A stretch of DNA of 64,000 bases from Acrocarpospora corrugata. Lineage in GTDB: Bacteria; Actinomycetota; Actinomycetes; Streptosporangiales; Streptosporangiaceae. Below, piece after piece: positions 53,281 to 60,779 of this stretch; the first letter of the stretch is position 1; each line of letters starts with the position of its first letter. A program made the translations under genes and the position numbers. The notes below the pieces were generated by a model. It did no database searches, was not told the origin of the DNA, and saw only the letters and a program-made list of their open reading frames with translations. The stretch lies in assembly GCF_009687845.1 (NCBI RefSeq), contig NZ_BLAD01000074.1:18200-82199 (forward strand), in the 5' to 3' direction.

Positions 53281-54042
53281 ATGCCTGACAGCCAGGGCGA
53301 TATCGACCGCGAGATCGCCGATATCGCCACCGCCGCGGCGAAGGCGGTGGCCGGGGGTGAGCCGGAGCCCGAACACGTCTCGCGCGACTACCCGCCCTAC
53401 CGCAGCAGCGTGCTCCGCCACCCGCGCCTCCCGCTGATCCTCACCGAGGAGGCCGACACCGAGCTGCGCGGCCCCGTCTTCGGCGTCACCGACGTGACCG
53501 AACTCGACCGCGACCTCACCCGGCACCATCCGGGCGAGCCGCTCGGCGAGCGGATCACCGTCAGCGGCCGGGTGCTCGACCGGTCCGGCCGGCCGGTCCG
53601 CGGCCAGCTGGTGGAGGTCTGGCAGGCCAACGCCTCCGGCCGGTACGCCCACGACCGCGACCAGCACCCCGCCCCGCTGGACCCCAACTTCACCGGCACC
53701 GGCCGCTGCCTCACCGACGACGAGGGCCGCTACCACTTCACCACCATCAAGCCGGGCGCCTACCCGTGGCGTAACCACGTCAACGCATGGCGTCCCGCGC
53801 ACATTCACTTCTCTGTATTCGGCACGGCCTTCGCCCAGCGACTGGTCACCCAGATGTACTTCCCCAACGATCCGCTGTTCCGGTACGACCCGATTTTCAA
53901 CTCGGTGCCCAGCGAGTCCGCCCGGCAGCGCATGATCGCCGCGTATGATCACGACCTGTCCAGCCCGGAGTGGTCGCTGGGGTATCGCTGGGACATCGTG
54001 CTGGACGGCCCGTCGGCGACCTGGATGGAGGAAGGCCGGTGA
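53281..54042 (+). CDS. pcaH: Protocatechuate 3,4-dioxygenase beta subunit
   Basis: 253 residues from ATG 53281 (GAGGAG upstream). Intradiol dioxygenase: QLVEVWQANASGRYAHDRDQ contains the first Tyr ligand, and KPGAYPWRNHVNAWRPAHIH holds the second Tyr and the two His ligands of the non-haem Fe(III). It opens the ring of protocatechuate between the two hydroxyls to give 3-carboxy-cis,cis-muconate. Works with PcaG, whose GTG start overlaps its stop. Confidence 0.95.
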   Translation: MPDSQGDIDREIADIATAAAKAVAGGEPEPEHVSRDYPPYRSSVLRHPRLPLILTEEADTELRGPVFGVTDVTELDRDLTRHHPGEPLGERITVSGRVLDRSGRPVRGQLVEVWQANASGRYAHDRDQHPAPLDPNFTGTGRCLTDDEGRYHFTTIKPGAYPWRNHVNAWRPAHIHFSVFGTAFAQRLVTQMYFPNDPLFRYDPIFNSVPSESARQRMIAAYDHDLSSPEWSLGYRWDIVLDGPSATWMEEGR

Positions 54043-54602
54043 AGCCGACGCCTTCGCAGACGGTGGGGCCCTTCTACGGGTACGCGTTGCCGTACCCGGG
54101 CGGGGGAGAGCTCGCTCCGGCCGGGCATCCTGACGCGGTGGTCGTGCACGGGTTCGTGTACGACGGGGCCGGGGAGCCGGTGCCGGACGCGCTGCTGGAG
54201 TTCTGGCAGGCCGATCCGGGCGGCGGCCTGGACGGGGAGCCGGGCTCGATGCGGAAGGACCAGGTGAACCGGTCGTTCGCCGGGCGGGATCTCGTGCGGT
54301 TCACCGGGTTCGCGCGGGTGGCGACCGACGCCGACGGCCAGTGGGCGGTGCGCACGTTCCGGCCGGGGGCGACCGGGCCGGGGCGGGTTCCGTACATTTC
54401 GGTGTGCGTGTTCGCGCGCGGATTGCTGCACCATCTGTACACCCGGATCTATTTTGAGGACAGCGCGTCCGATCCGCTGCTGGCGTCGCTGGAGCCGGAC
54501 CGCCGCGCCACACTGGTGGCGACGGCCGGGCCTGGCGGCACGCATCGGCTGGACATCCACCTGCAAGGGGAGCGGGAGACCGTCTTTCTTGAATTCCGAT
54601 GA
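54039..54602 (+). CDS. pcaG: Protocatechuate 3,4-dioxygenase alpha subunit
   Basis: 187 residues from GTG 54039. Begins TPSQTVGPFYGYALPY, the standard alpha-subunit N-terminus, with LLEFWQADPGGG and VPYISVCVFARGLLHHLYTR. It lacks the iron-ligand set of the beta subunit, as is normal. Forms the heteromeric dioxygenase with PcaH. Confidence 0.93.
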   Translation: MKPTPSQTVGPFYGYALPYPGGGELAPAGHPDAVVVHGFVYDGAGEPVPDALLEFWQADPGGGLDGEPGSMRKDQVNRSFAGRDLVRFTGFARVATDADGQWAVRTFRPGATGPGRVPYISVCVFARGLLHHLYTRIYFEDSASDPLLASLEPDRRATLVATAGPGGTHRLDIHLQGERETVFLEFR

Positions 54603-55932
54603 TTTTTCGCCGGACGCCGGGCTGCTCGCCCCGATCTGGGCGGGCAGCCCGGCGGAGGCCGCCACCGGCGACCTCGCCTTCCTGCGCGCCCTGCTGGACG
54701 CGGAGCTGGCCCTGGCCCGCGCCCAGGCGGCCGAGGGGCTGATCCAGGACGGCGCGGTGAAGGACATCGCGGCAGCCGCGGACGCGCTGGCCCGGGAGGG
54801 CGCGCGAACCCTGGCGCTGCTGGCGAGATCCGGCGGGAATCCGGTAATCCCCCTGGTCAAAGCCCTGACGCAACGGGCGCCCGACGCGCATCTGGGGGCC
54901 ACGAGCCAGGACATCATGGACACGGCGTTCATGCTCATGGCCAAGCGCACCCGCGAAGTGATCCTCGCCGACCTCGATCGGGTGACCGAAGCGCTGGCCC
55001 GGCTCGCGGCGGAACATCGGGACACGCCCATGGCCGGGCGCACGCTGACCCAGCACGCCGTGCCGACCACGTTCGGGCTGAAAGCCGCGGGCTGGCGGGA
55101 TCTGGTGCTGGACGCCCGCGACCGGCTGCACGCGGTGGTCCTCCCGGTCCAGCTCGGCGGGGCCGCCGGGACGATGGCCGCCTTCGAGGCGTTCGTCCCC
55201 CGGGTCGACCACCGGCGGCTGCTCGCCGGCTTCGCCGGGGAACTCGGCCTGGCCGAGCCCCTTCTGCCCTGGCACACCCTGCGAACCCCGATCGTGGACC
55301 TCGGCGCCGCGCTGGCCTTCGTGACCGGCGCGCTCGGCAAGCCGGCGGCCGACGTGCTGGTCCTGTCCCGCACCGAGATCGCCGAAGTCGCAGAAGGCGC
55401 CGGCGGCGGCTCCTCCGCGCTGCCGCACAAGAGCAACCCCGTCGCCGCCACCCTGATCGCCGCCGCCGCCCGCACCACGCCCTCACTCGCGGCGATCCTG
55501 TACGGCTCGCTCGCCGCCGAGGACGAACGCCCCGCCGGGGCCTGGCACGCCGAATGGTCGCCGCTGCGGGACCTGCTCCGCCACGCCGGCGGCTCGGCCG
55601 CCCACGCCGCCGCCCTCGCCGAAGGACTGCGCGTCGACCCGGACCGGATGCGCGCCAACCTGGACCTCACCCGGGGACTGATCGCCGCCGAACGCGTCAG
55701 CGCCGCACTGACCCCGGCCCTCGGCCGCCTGGAGGCCCGCGACCTGCTGGAACGCGCTTCCCGCCGGGTCGTCGCCGAAGGGATCACCCTCCGCCAGGCC
55801 CTCGTCAGGGAGACCTCGCCCGGCGACCTCGACTTCACCGACCTGGACGAACTCTGCGACCCTGCCACCTACCTGGGGGCCGCCCCGGCGCTGACCGACC
55901 TGGCCCTCACCCGCAGGGGGCGCGATGAGTGA
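54589..55932 (+). CDS. pcaB: 3-carboxy-cis,cis-muconate cycloisomerase
   Basis: 447 residues from TTG 54589 (NSDDFSPDAGLLAPIWAG), overlapping pcaG by 14 bases, with GGGAG about 10 bases upstream. Fumarase/aspartase-superfamily helices with GATSQDIMDTAFMLM, TLTQHAVPTTFGLKAAGW and the superfamily signature GGGSSALPHKSNP. It cyclises carboxymuconate to 4-carboxymuconolactone. The TTG start is the main uncertainty. Its stop overlaps the PcaL start by 8 bases. Confidence 0.92.
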   Translation: MNSDDFSPDAGLLAPIWAGSPAEAATGDLAFLRALLDAELALARAQAAEGLIQDGAVKDIAAAADALAREGARTLALLARSGGNPVIPLVKALTQRAPDAHLGATSQDIMDTAFMLMAKRTREVILADLDRVTEALARLAAEHRDTPMAGRTLTQHAVPTTFGLKAAGWRDLVLDARDRLHAVVLPVQLGGAAGTMAAFEAFVPRVDHRRLLAGFAGELGLAEPLLPWHTLRTPIVDLGAALAFVTGALGKPAADVLVLSRTEIAEVAEGAGGGSSALPHKSNPVAATLIAAAARTTPSLAAILYGSLAAEDERPAGAWHAEWSPLRDLLRHAGGSAAHAAALAEGLRVDPDRMRANLDLTRGLIAAERVSAALTPALGRLEARDLLERASRRVVAEGITLRQALVRETSPGDLDFTDLDELCDPATYLGAAPALTDLALTRRGRDE

Positions 55933-56992
55933 CGTCTGCATCCTCGGGCCTTCGCTCGGCACCTCGCAGGCGGTCTGGGACCCGCAGGCCGCCGAGCTGG
56001 GACGCCACTTCAGGGTCATCCGCTTCGACCTGCCCGGCCACGGCGATTCCGAAGCCACGCCGGTTTCGTCGATGGCCGGACTCGCCGGGCGCGTGCTCGC
56101 CCTGGCCGACTCCCTCGGCGCAGAGCGTTTCCACTACGCCGGGATCTCCCTCGGCGGCGCGATCGGGGCCTGGCTGGCCGTACACCATCCGGACCGGATC
56201 GAATCGCTCGCCATGCTGTGCTCCGCGGCCCGCTTCGGCGAACCGGAAGCCTGGCGGGAACGCGCCGCCCTCGTCCGCGCCGAAGGCACGGCCCCGCTCG
56301 TGGCGGCCGCTCTCGGCCGGTGGTTCACCGCCGAGGGAGCGCGGACGCCCGAGGCCCGACGGATGGCCGCCGACCTCGCCGCCGCCGACCCCGAAGGCTA
56401 CGCGGCCTGCTGCGATGCCCTGGCCGGCTACGACCTGCGCGCCGACCTGCCCAGGATCACCGCCCCCACCCTGATCATCGCCGGCCGCGACGACCCCGTC
56501 ACCCCGCCCGCCGCCGCCCGCGAACTCGCCGACGGCATCCCCGGCGCCGCCCTCACCGAGATCGCCCGCGCCGCCCACCTGGCCAACCTCGAACGCCCCG
56601 GACCCGTGCTGGCCGCCCTGCGCGGCCACCTGCCCGCACCCGACGGCATGACCGTACGGCGGGCAGTCCTCGGCGACGAACACGTCGACCGCGCCATCGC
56701 GAACACCACCGCCTTCACCGCCGACTTCCAGGACTTCATCACCCGCTACGCCTGGGGCGAGATATGGACCCGCCCCGGCCTGGACCGCCGTACCCGCAGC
56801 TGTATCACGCTCACCGCCCTCGTCGCGGGCGGCCACCTGGAGGAGCTGGCCATGCACGTGCGCGCCGCCCTCCGCAACGGCCTCACCCCGGACGAGATCA
56901 AGGAAGTCCTGCTGCAGACCGCCGTCTACTGCGGCGTGCCCGCGGCCAACGCCGCCTTCGCCGTGGCGCAGCGCACCCTTGGGAGGACCTGA
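55925..56992 (+). CDS. pcaL: Fused 3-oxoadipate enol-lactonase / 4-carboxymuconolactone decarboxylase
   Basis: 355 residues. Residues 1-235 are an alpha/beta hydrolase (FDLPGHGDSEATPV, nucleophile AGISLGGAIGAWLA, LIIAGRDDPVTP, RAAHLANLERP), the enol-lactonase PcaD. Residues 240-355 are a carboxymuconolactone decarboxylase (RAIANTTAFTADFQDFITRY, ITLTALVAGGHLEELAMHV, LLQTAVYCGVPAANAAFAVA), PcaC. The PcaD-PcaC fusion, called PcaL, is typical of actinobacteria. It converts 4-carboxymuconolactone to 3-oxoadipate in two steps. Confidence 0.94.
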   Translation: MSDVCILGPSLGTSQAVWDPQAAELGRHFRVIRFDLPGHGDSEATPVSSMAGLAGRVLALADSLGAERFHYAGISLGGAIGAWLAVHHPDRIESLAMLCSAARFGEPEAWRERAALVRAEGTAPLVAAALGRWFTAEGARTPEARRMAADLAAADPEGYAACCDALAGYDLRADLPRITAPTLIIAGRDDPVTPPAAARELADGIPGAALTEIARAAHLANLERPGPVLAALRGHLPAPDGMTVRRAVLGDEHVDRAIANTTAFTADFQDFITRYAWGEIWTRPGLDRRTRSCITLTALVAGGHLEELAMHVRAALRNGLTPDEIKEVLLQTAVYCGVPAANAAFAVAQRTLGRT

Positions 56993-58140
56993 TGTTCGCC
57001 ACCGTCGCCATCATCGGAGCCGGGCCGGCCGGGCTGCTGCTGGCCCGAATGCTGCACAAAGCCGGAATCGACTCGGTCGTCCTGGAACACCGGGACCGCG
57101 CCTACGTCGAGCACCGGCAGCGCGCCGGCATGCTGGAACAGGGCACGGTCGACGCCCTGCGCGCCTGCGGGGCCGCCGATCGCCTGGACCGGGAGGGCCT
57201 GCTCCACCACGGCATCGAGCTCCGCTTCGACCGGCGCAGCCACCACCTCGACTTCCCTGACCTGACCGGCGGGCGGAGCGTGACGATCTACGCGCAGACC
57301 GAGATCGTCAAGGACCTGGTCGCGCTCCAGCTCCGCGAGGGCGGCCCGCTGATCTTCGAGGCGCAGGCCGTCGCCATCGAACAGGACATGGTCACCTTCC
57401 TCCGGGACGGCGTCGAGGAGAAGCTGAGCTGTGACTTCGTGGTCGGCTGCGACGGCTTCCACGGCATCTCCCGGGCCGCGATCCCGGACGCCAGGACGTA
57501 CGAACGGGACTACCCCTACTCCTGGCTGGGCATCCTCGCCGACGTCCCGCCGTCCTGCGCCGAGCTCATCTACGCCCACTCCGAACGCGGCTTCGCCCTG
57601 CACAGCATGCGTTCCCCCACGGTCAGCCGCCTCTACCTCCAGGTCCCGAACGACACCGACCCCGACGACTGGCCCGACGACCGCATCTGGGACGAACTGG
57701 ACGCGCGCTTCGCCGTGGACGCCGACTGGAAGCTGATGCGCGGCCCGATCACCCAGAAGTCGGTCACCCCCATGCGCAGCTTCGTCACCGAACCCATGCG
57801 CCACGACCGCATCTTCCTGGCCGGCGACGCCGCCCACATCGTGCCCCCCACCGGCGCCAAGGGCCTCAACCTGGCCATCTCCGACGTCGTCATCCTGGCC
57901 AGGGCCCTGGAACGCTGGTACGCCACCGGCTCCGCCGACCTGCTCGACGCCTACTCCGACACCTGCCTGCGCCGGGTCTGGCGGGCCGAGCACTTCTCCT
58001 ATTTCATGACGACGCTGCTCCACCGCGCGCCCGGCCAGACCGCGTTCGACGCCCGCCTGCAGCTCTCCCAGCTGCACCGCATCGCCGACTCCCGGCACGC
58101 CGCCGCGGAACTGGCGGAGAACTACGCGGGACTGCGTTAA
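56992..58140 (+). CDS. pobA: 4-hydroxybenzoate 3-monooxygenase
   Basis: 382 residues from ATG 56992; GGGAGG five bases upstream, and the start overlaps the PcaL stop by one base (TGATG). FAD-dependent aromatic hydroxylase: Rossmann motif VAIIGAGPAGLLLARML, the DG motif FVVGCDGFHGISR and the second FAD motif IFLAGDAAHIVPPTGAKGLN. It hydroxylates 4-hydroxybenzoate to protocatechuate with NAD(P)H, the step before PcaHG. Being the last gene of the pca operon rather than a separate unit is notable. Confidence 0.94.
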   Translation: MFATVAIIGAGPAGLLLARMLHKAGIDSVVLEHRDRAYVEHRQRAGMLEQGTVDALRACGAADRLDREGLLHHGIELRFDRRSHHLDFPDLTGGRSVTIYAQTEIVKDLVALQLREGGPLIFEAQAVAIEQDMVTFLRDGVEEKLSCDFVVGCDGFHGISRAAIPDARTYERDYPYSWLGILADVPPSCAELIYAHSERGFALHSMRSPTVSRLYLQVPNDTDPDDWPDDRIWDELDARFAVDADWKLMRGPITQKSVTPMRSFVTEPMRHDRIFLAGDAAHIVPPTGAKGLNLAISDVVILARALERWYATGSADLLDAYSDTCLRRVWRAEHFSYFMTTLLHRAPGQTAFDARLQLSQLHRIADSRHAAAELAENYAGLR

Positions 58141-58892
58141 GGAAGCAGGGCGCAGAGCAGGCGGTCGTTGCCGCGCTGCCACAGCGTGCCGATCTCGGTG
58201 AAGCCGGCCGCGCGCAGCGCCCCGACGTGGGCCGACAGCAGGCCGGACTCCGAGCCGTGGTGGCCGACGGAGTCCTGCCGGCGGTCGATGGCCCCCAGGA
58301 TCGGATCCGCGGCCACGGCCGCCCACCAGGAGGCCCAGTCCTCCGGCGGGCTCCCGGCGAACAGCCGTTCGGTGGCGCCGGCCGCGAGAGCCAGTTCGAG
58401 GTCGTTCAGCCGGGGCGAGGTGTCGGACACGGCGAGATGGTCCCCGTTCAGGAACATGCCGCCGGGCCGGAGCACCCCGGCGAGTTCCGCGTAGACGTTC
58501 TTGAGCCGGGGTTCCGGGAGCCAGTGCAGGGCGGTCGTGCTGACGGCCACGTCGGCGGGCCGGGGCAGTTCGAGCGCCTCCGTCCAGCCGGGGACGCGCA
58601 GGTCCCGGTCCACGAAGCGCAGGCCGGGCAGGTCCGCGTACTCGGCCCGGCCCAGGGCCAGCAGGAGCGGGTCGGTGTCGACGGCGATCACCGTCGCGTC
58701 CGGGAGGCGGTCCAGCAGGCGGGCGCTCAGCGAGCCGGGGCCGCAGCCGAGGTCGATCACGATCGGGTCGGGACGCCCGGCGGCGACCGCGTCGATGAGG
58801 GCGGTGAAACGCTCCTCCCGGTCGGGCAGGTAGCCCTCCTGCTGGCGGTCCCAGCGTTCGATCCAGGCGTGGGCGTGAGCGTGGGTCAGCAT
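58137..58892 (-). CDS. Class I SAM-dependent methyltransferase
   Basis: 251 residues from ATG 58892 (AGAGGT upstream). SAM-binding motif I VIDLGCGPGSLSARLLDRLP, acidic VIAVDTDPLLLALG, and ALHWLPEPRLKNVYAELAGV with VLRPGGMFLNGDH. A trans-aconitate-methyltransferase-like or general small-molecule methyltransferase; substrate unknown. Its stop overlaps the pobA stop by 4 bases, and the gene diverges from a CGNR zinc-finger regulator. Confidence 0.87.
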   Translation of the reverse strand: MLTHAHAHAWIERWDRQQEGYLPDREERFTALIDAVAAGRPDPIVIDLGCGPGSLSARLLDRLPDATVIAVDTDPLLLALGRAEYADLPGLRFVDRDLRVPGWTEALELPRPADVAVSTTALHWLPEPRLKNVYAELAGVLRPGGMFLNGDHLAVSDTSPRLNDLELALAAGATERLFAGSPPEDWASWWAAVAADPILGAIDRRQDSVGHHGSESGLLSAHVGALRAAGFTEIGTLWQRGNDRLLCALLP

Positions 58893-58903
58893 CGCGGCAC
58901 CTC

Positions 58904-58937
58904 TTGTCACTGTCGTCTATCATTTGGACAGTCACAA
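58904..58937. promoter_or_regulatory. Inverted repeat between methyltransferase and CGNR genes
   Basis: TTGTCACTGTC (58904-58914) and GACAGTCACAA (58927-58937) form 11-bp arms with one mismatch around 12 bases; ACAGTCAC occurs once more near 58978. Candidate operator for the divergent pair. Confidence 0.5.
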
Positions 58938-58966
58938 ATTTAGGCACAGAGGATGTAACTGGTCAA

Positions 58967-59515
58967 GTGAACTTCAACAGTCACTCGGACATGATCGTGG
59001 CCCACGCCGTGGCCGTGGTGAACGCCCTCACGCCCGGCGAACGGCGCGGCAGGCCGTACCAGATCCCGGCGGATCGGCGCACGGCCGTCGCCGAGGCCGT
59101 GCCGCTGCGGCGGGAGATCACCGACGCCGAGGCGGCGGAGCTCGCGGGCTACGCGCTCGACCTGCGGGCGGTCTTCGAGGCGGTGGCCAAAGGTGATCTC
59201 GATCACGCCGCCGGGACGCTCAACCGGCTGCTCACCGACACCCGGGCCAGGCCGCACCTGTCCCGCCACGACGGCGAACCGTGGCACGTGCACTTCCACG
59301 GCGCCGACGGCACGTTCGGCGCCGACTACGCCGCCTCCTGCGCGACTGGCCTGGCCATCGTGCTGGGCAGCGACCTGCACGACCGCCTGGGTGTCTGCAC
59401 GGCCGACCGGTGTGACCGCGTATATGTGGATGTGTCCAGAAATGGAACCCGGCGATTCTGCTCCACCGCCTGCCAGAACCGGGTGAAAACCGCGGCCTTC
59501 CGGGCTCGAACGTGA
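58967..59515 (+). CDS. CGNR zinc-finger (ABATE-domain) regulator-like protein
   Basis: 182 residues from GTG 58967 (NFNSHSDMIVAHAVAVVNAL, the family's usual beginning). ABATE domain with stress-related helices, then a C-terminal zinc finger CTADRCDRVYVDVSRNG...RRFCSTACQNRVK, i.e. Cys residues plus the variable CGNR position, here CQNR. Family members are putative transcription regulators. Diverges from the methyltransferase gene with an inverted repeat between. Confidence 0.85.
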   Translation: MNFNSHSDMIVAHAVAVVNALTPGERRGRPYQIPADRRTAVAEAVPLRREITDAEAAELAGYALDLRAVFEAVAKGDLDHAAGTLNRLLTDTRARPHLSRHDGEPWHVHFHGADGTFGADYAASCATGLAIVLGSDLHDRLGVCTADRCDRVYVDVSRNGTRRFCSTACQNRVKTAAFRART

Positions 59516-59584
59516 GATCGCGCCCGCATCAAGGAGCGATAACGGAGGGATGAACGGTTATGCGCAGGCGGTAGCGTCGCACTC

Positions 59585-60529
59585 ATGCGACTTGGTGTCC
59601 TCGACGTCGGATCCAACACGGTGCACCTGCTGGTGATGGATGCGCACCAGGGAGCCCGGCCGCTGCCCGCGTACTCCCACAAGGTCGAGCTGCGGCTCGC
59701 CGAGCATCTCGACGGCGACCGGCTGTCCGAACAGGGGGCCGAGCAACTGCACGGGTTCGTCCGGGAGGCGATGCGGATCGCCGAGGACAAGGGCGTCGAG
59801 GACCTCGTCGCCTTCGCCACCTCGGCCGTCAGGGACGCCGTCAACGGCGAGGAGGTGCTCGGGCGGATCAAGGACGACACCCGGGTGGACATCCAGGTGC
59901 TGTCCGGGGCCGACGAGGCCCGCCTGACCTTCCTCGCGGTCCGCCGCTGGTTCGGCTGGTCGTCCGGGCGGCTGCTGGTCATCGACATCGGCGGCGGCTC
60001 GCTGGAGATCGCCTCCGGCATCGACGAGCAGCCCGACACCGGCATCTCGCTGCCGCTCGGCGCGGGCCGGCTGACCCGCGACTGGTTCACCGCCGACCCG
60101 CCCCCCGCCGACGAGGTGCGCGCGCTGCGCCGCCACATCCGCGCCGAGATCGGCCGAACCGTCGGCGGCGTCGTCAGGTACGGCCGCCCCGACCACACCG
60201 TCGCCACCTCCAAGACCTTCCGCCAGCTGGCCAGAATCGCCGGCGCCGCCCCCTCCAGCGAAGGCGCGTACGCCAAGCGCACCCTCACCCACGAGGCCGT
60301 CACCACCTGGACCACCCGGCTGGCCGAGATGAGCGCCGCCCAGCGCAACACCCTGCCCGGCGTCTCCATCGGCCGCGCCCCCCAGCTCCTGGCGGGCGCC
60401 CTGGTCGCCGACGCCACCATGGACCTGTTCGAGCTGCCCGCCTTGGAGCTCTGCCCCTGGGCCCTGCGCGAGGGCGTCATCCTGCGCCGCCTCGACGTGC
60501 TCCCCAACGGATCGGGCGTAAGGCTGTGA
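59585..60529 (+). CDS. Exopolyphosphatase/guanosine pentaphosphatase (Ppx/GppA family)
   Basis: 314 residues. ASKHA-fold: phosphate-1 loop [36 protein letters not shown], phosphate-2 loop [16 protein letters not shown] and [13 protein letters not shown]. At about 310 residues it is the short Ppx form common in actinobacteria and lacks the HD domain of enterobacterial enzymes. It degrades polyphosphate or pppGpp. Single-gene unit. Confidence 0.92.
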   Translation: MRLGVLDVGSNTVHLLVMDAHQGARPLPAYSHKVELRLAEHLDGDRLSEQGAEQLHGFVREAMRIAEDKGVEDLVAFATSAVRDAVNGEEVLGRIKDDTRVDIQVLSGADEARLTFLAVRRWFGWSSGRLLVIDIGGGSLEIASGIDEQPDTGISLPLGAGRLTRDWFTADPPPADEVRALRRHIRAEIGRTVGGVVRYGRPDHTVATSKTFRQLARIAGAAPSSEGAYAKRTLTHEAVTTWTTRLAEMSAAQRNTLPGVSIGRAPQLLAGALVADATMDLFELPALELCPWALREGVILRRLDVLPNGSGVRL

Positions 60530-60605
60530 CCTGACCTCCAGGTAAGGCATTTATCTACACATAGCGGGCAAGCGCTCCTATGACCTAGATCATTGGAGGG
60601 GTCGC

Positions 60606-60776
60606 ATGGCCGAGCTCGCAGGCACGCTGATGTCACTGGGGGTGGTCGTCGCGCTGGTGATGCTCGCGTTACTGCTGATCTCGATCTTGGTGCTGACGGG
60701 TTTGGCGATCTTCGCCGCGTTTATCGCCCTTAAGTCGACATCAAGTATGAAACAGGGCGGTGTGGGGACATTGTGA
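60606..60776 (+). CDS. Small membrane protein translationally coupled to MFS exporter
   Basis: 56 residues: MAELAGTLMSLGVVVALVML then a very hydrophobic run to about residue 42, and a short polar tail (KSTSSMKQGGVGTL). Strong ribosome site GGAGGGG (60595-60601), four bases before ATG. The TGA lies 3 bases before the exporter ATG, so the two are almost certainly co-translated. One long or two short transmembrane helices. It may be an accessory subunit or stabiliser of the transporter, or a coupling leader. No family recognised. Confidence 0.65.
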   Translation: MAELAGTLMSLGVVVALVMLALLLISILVLTGLAIFAAFIALKSTSSMKQGGVGTL

Positions 60777-60779
60777 TCT

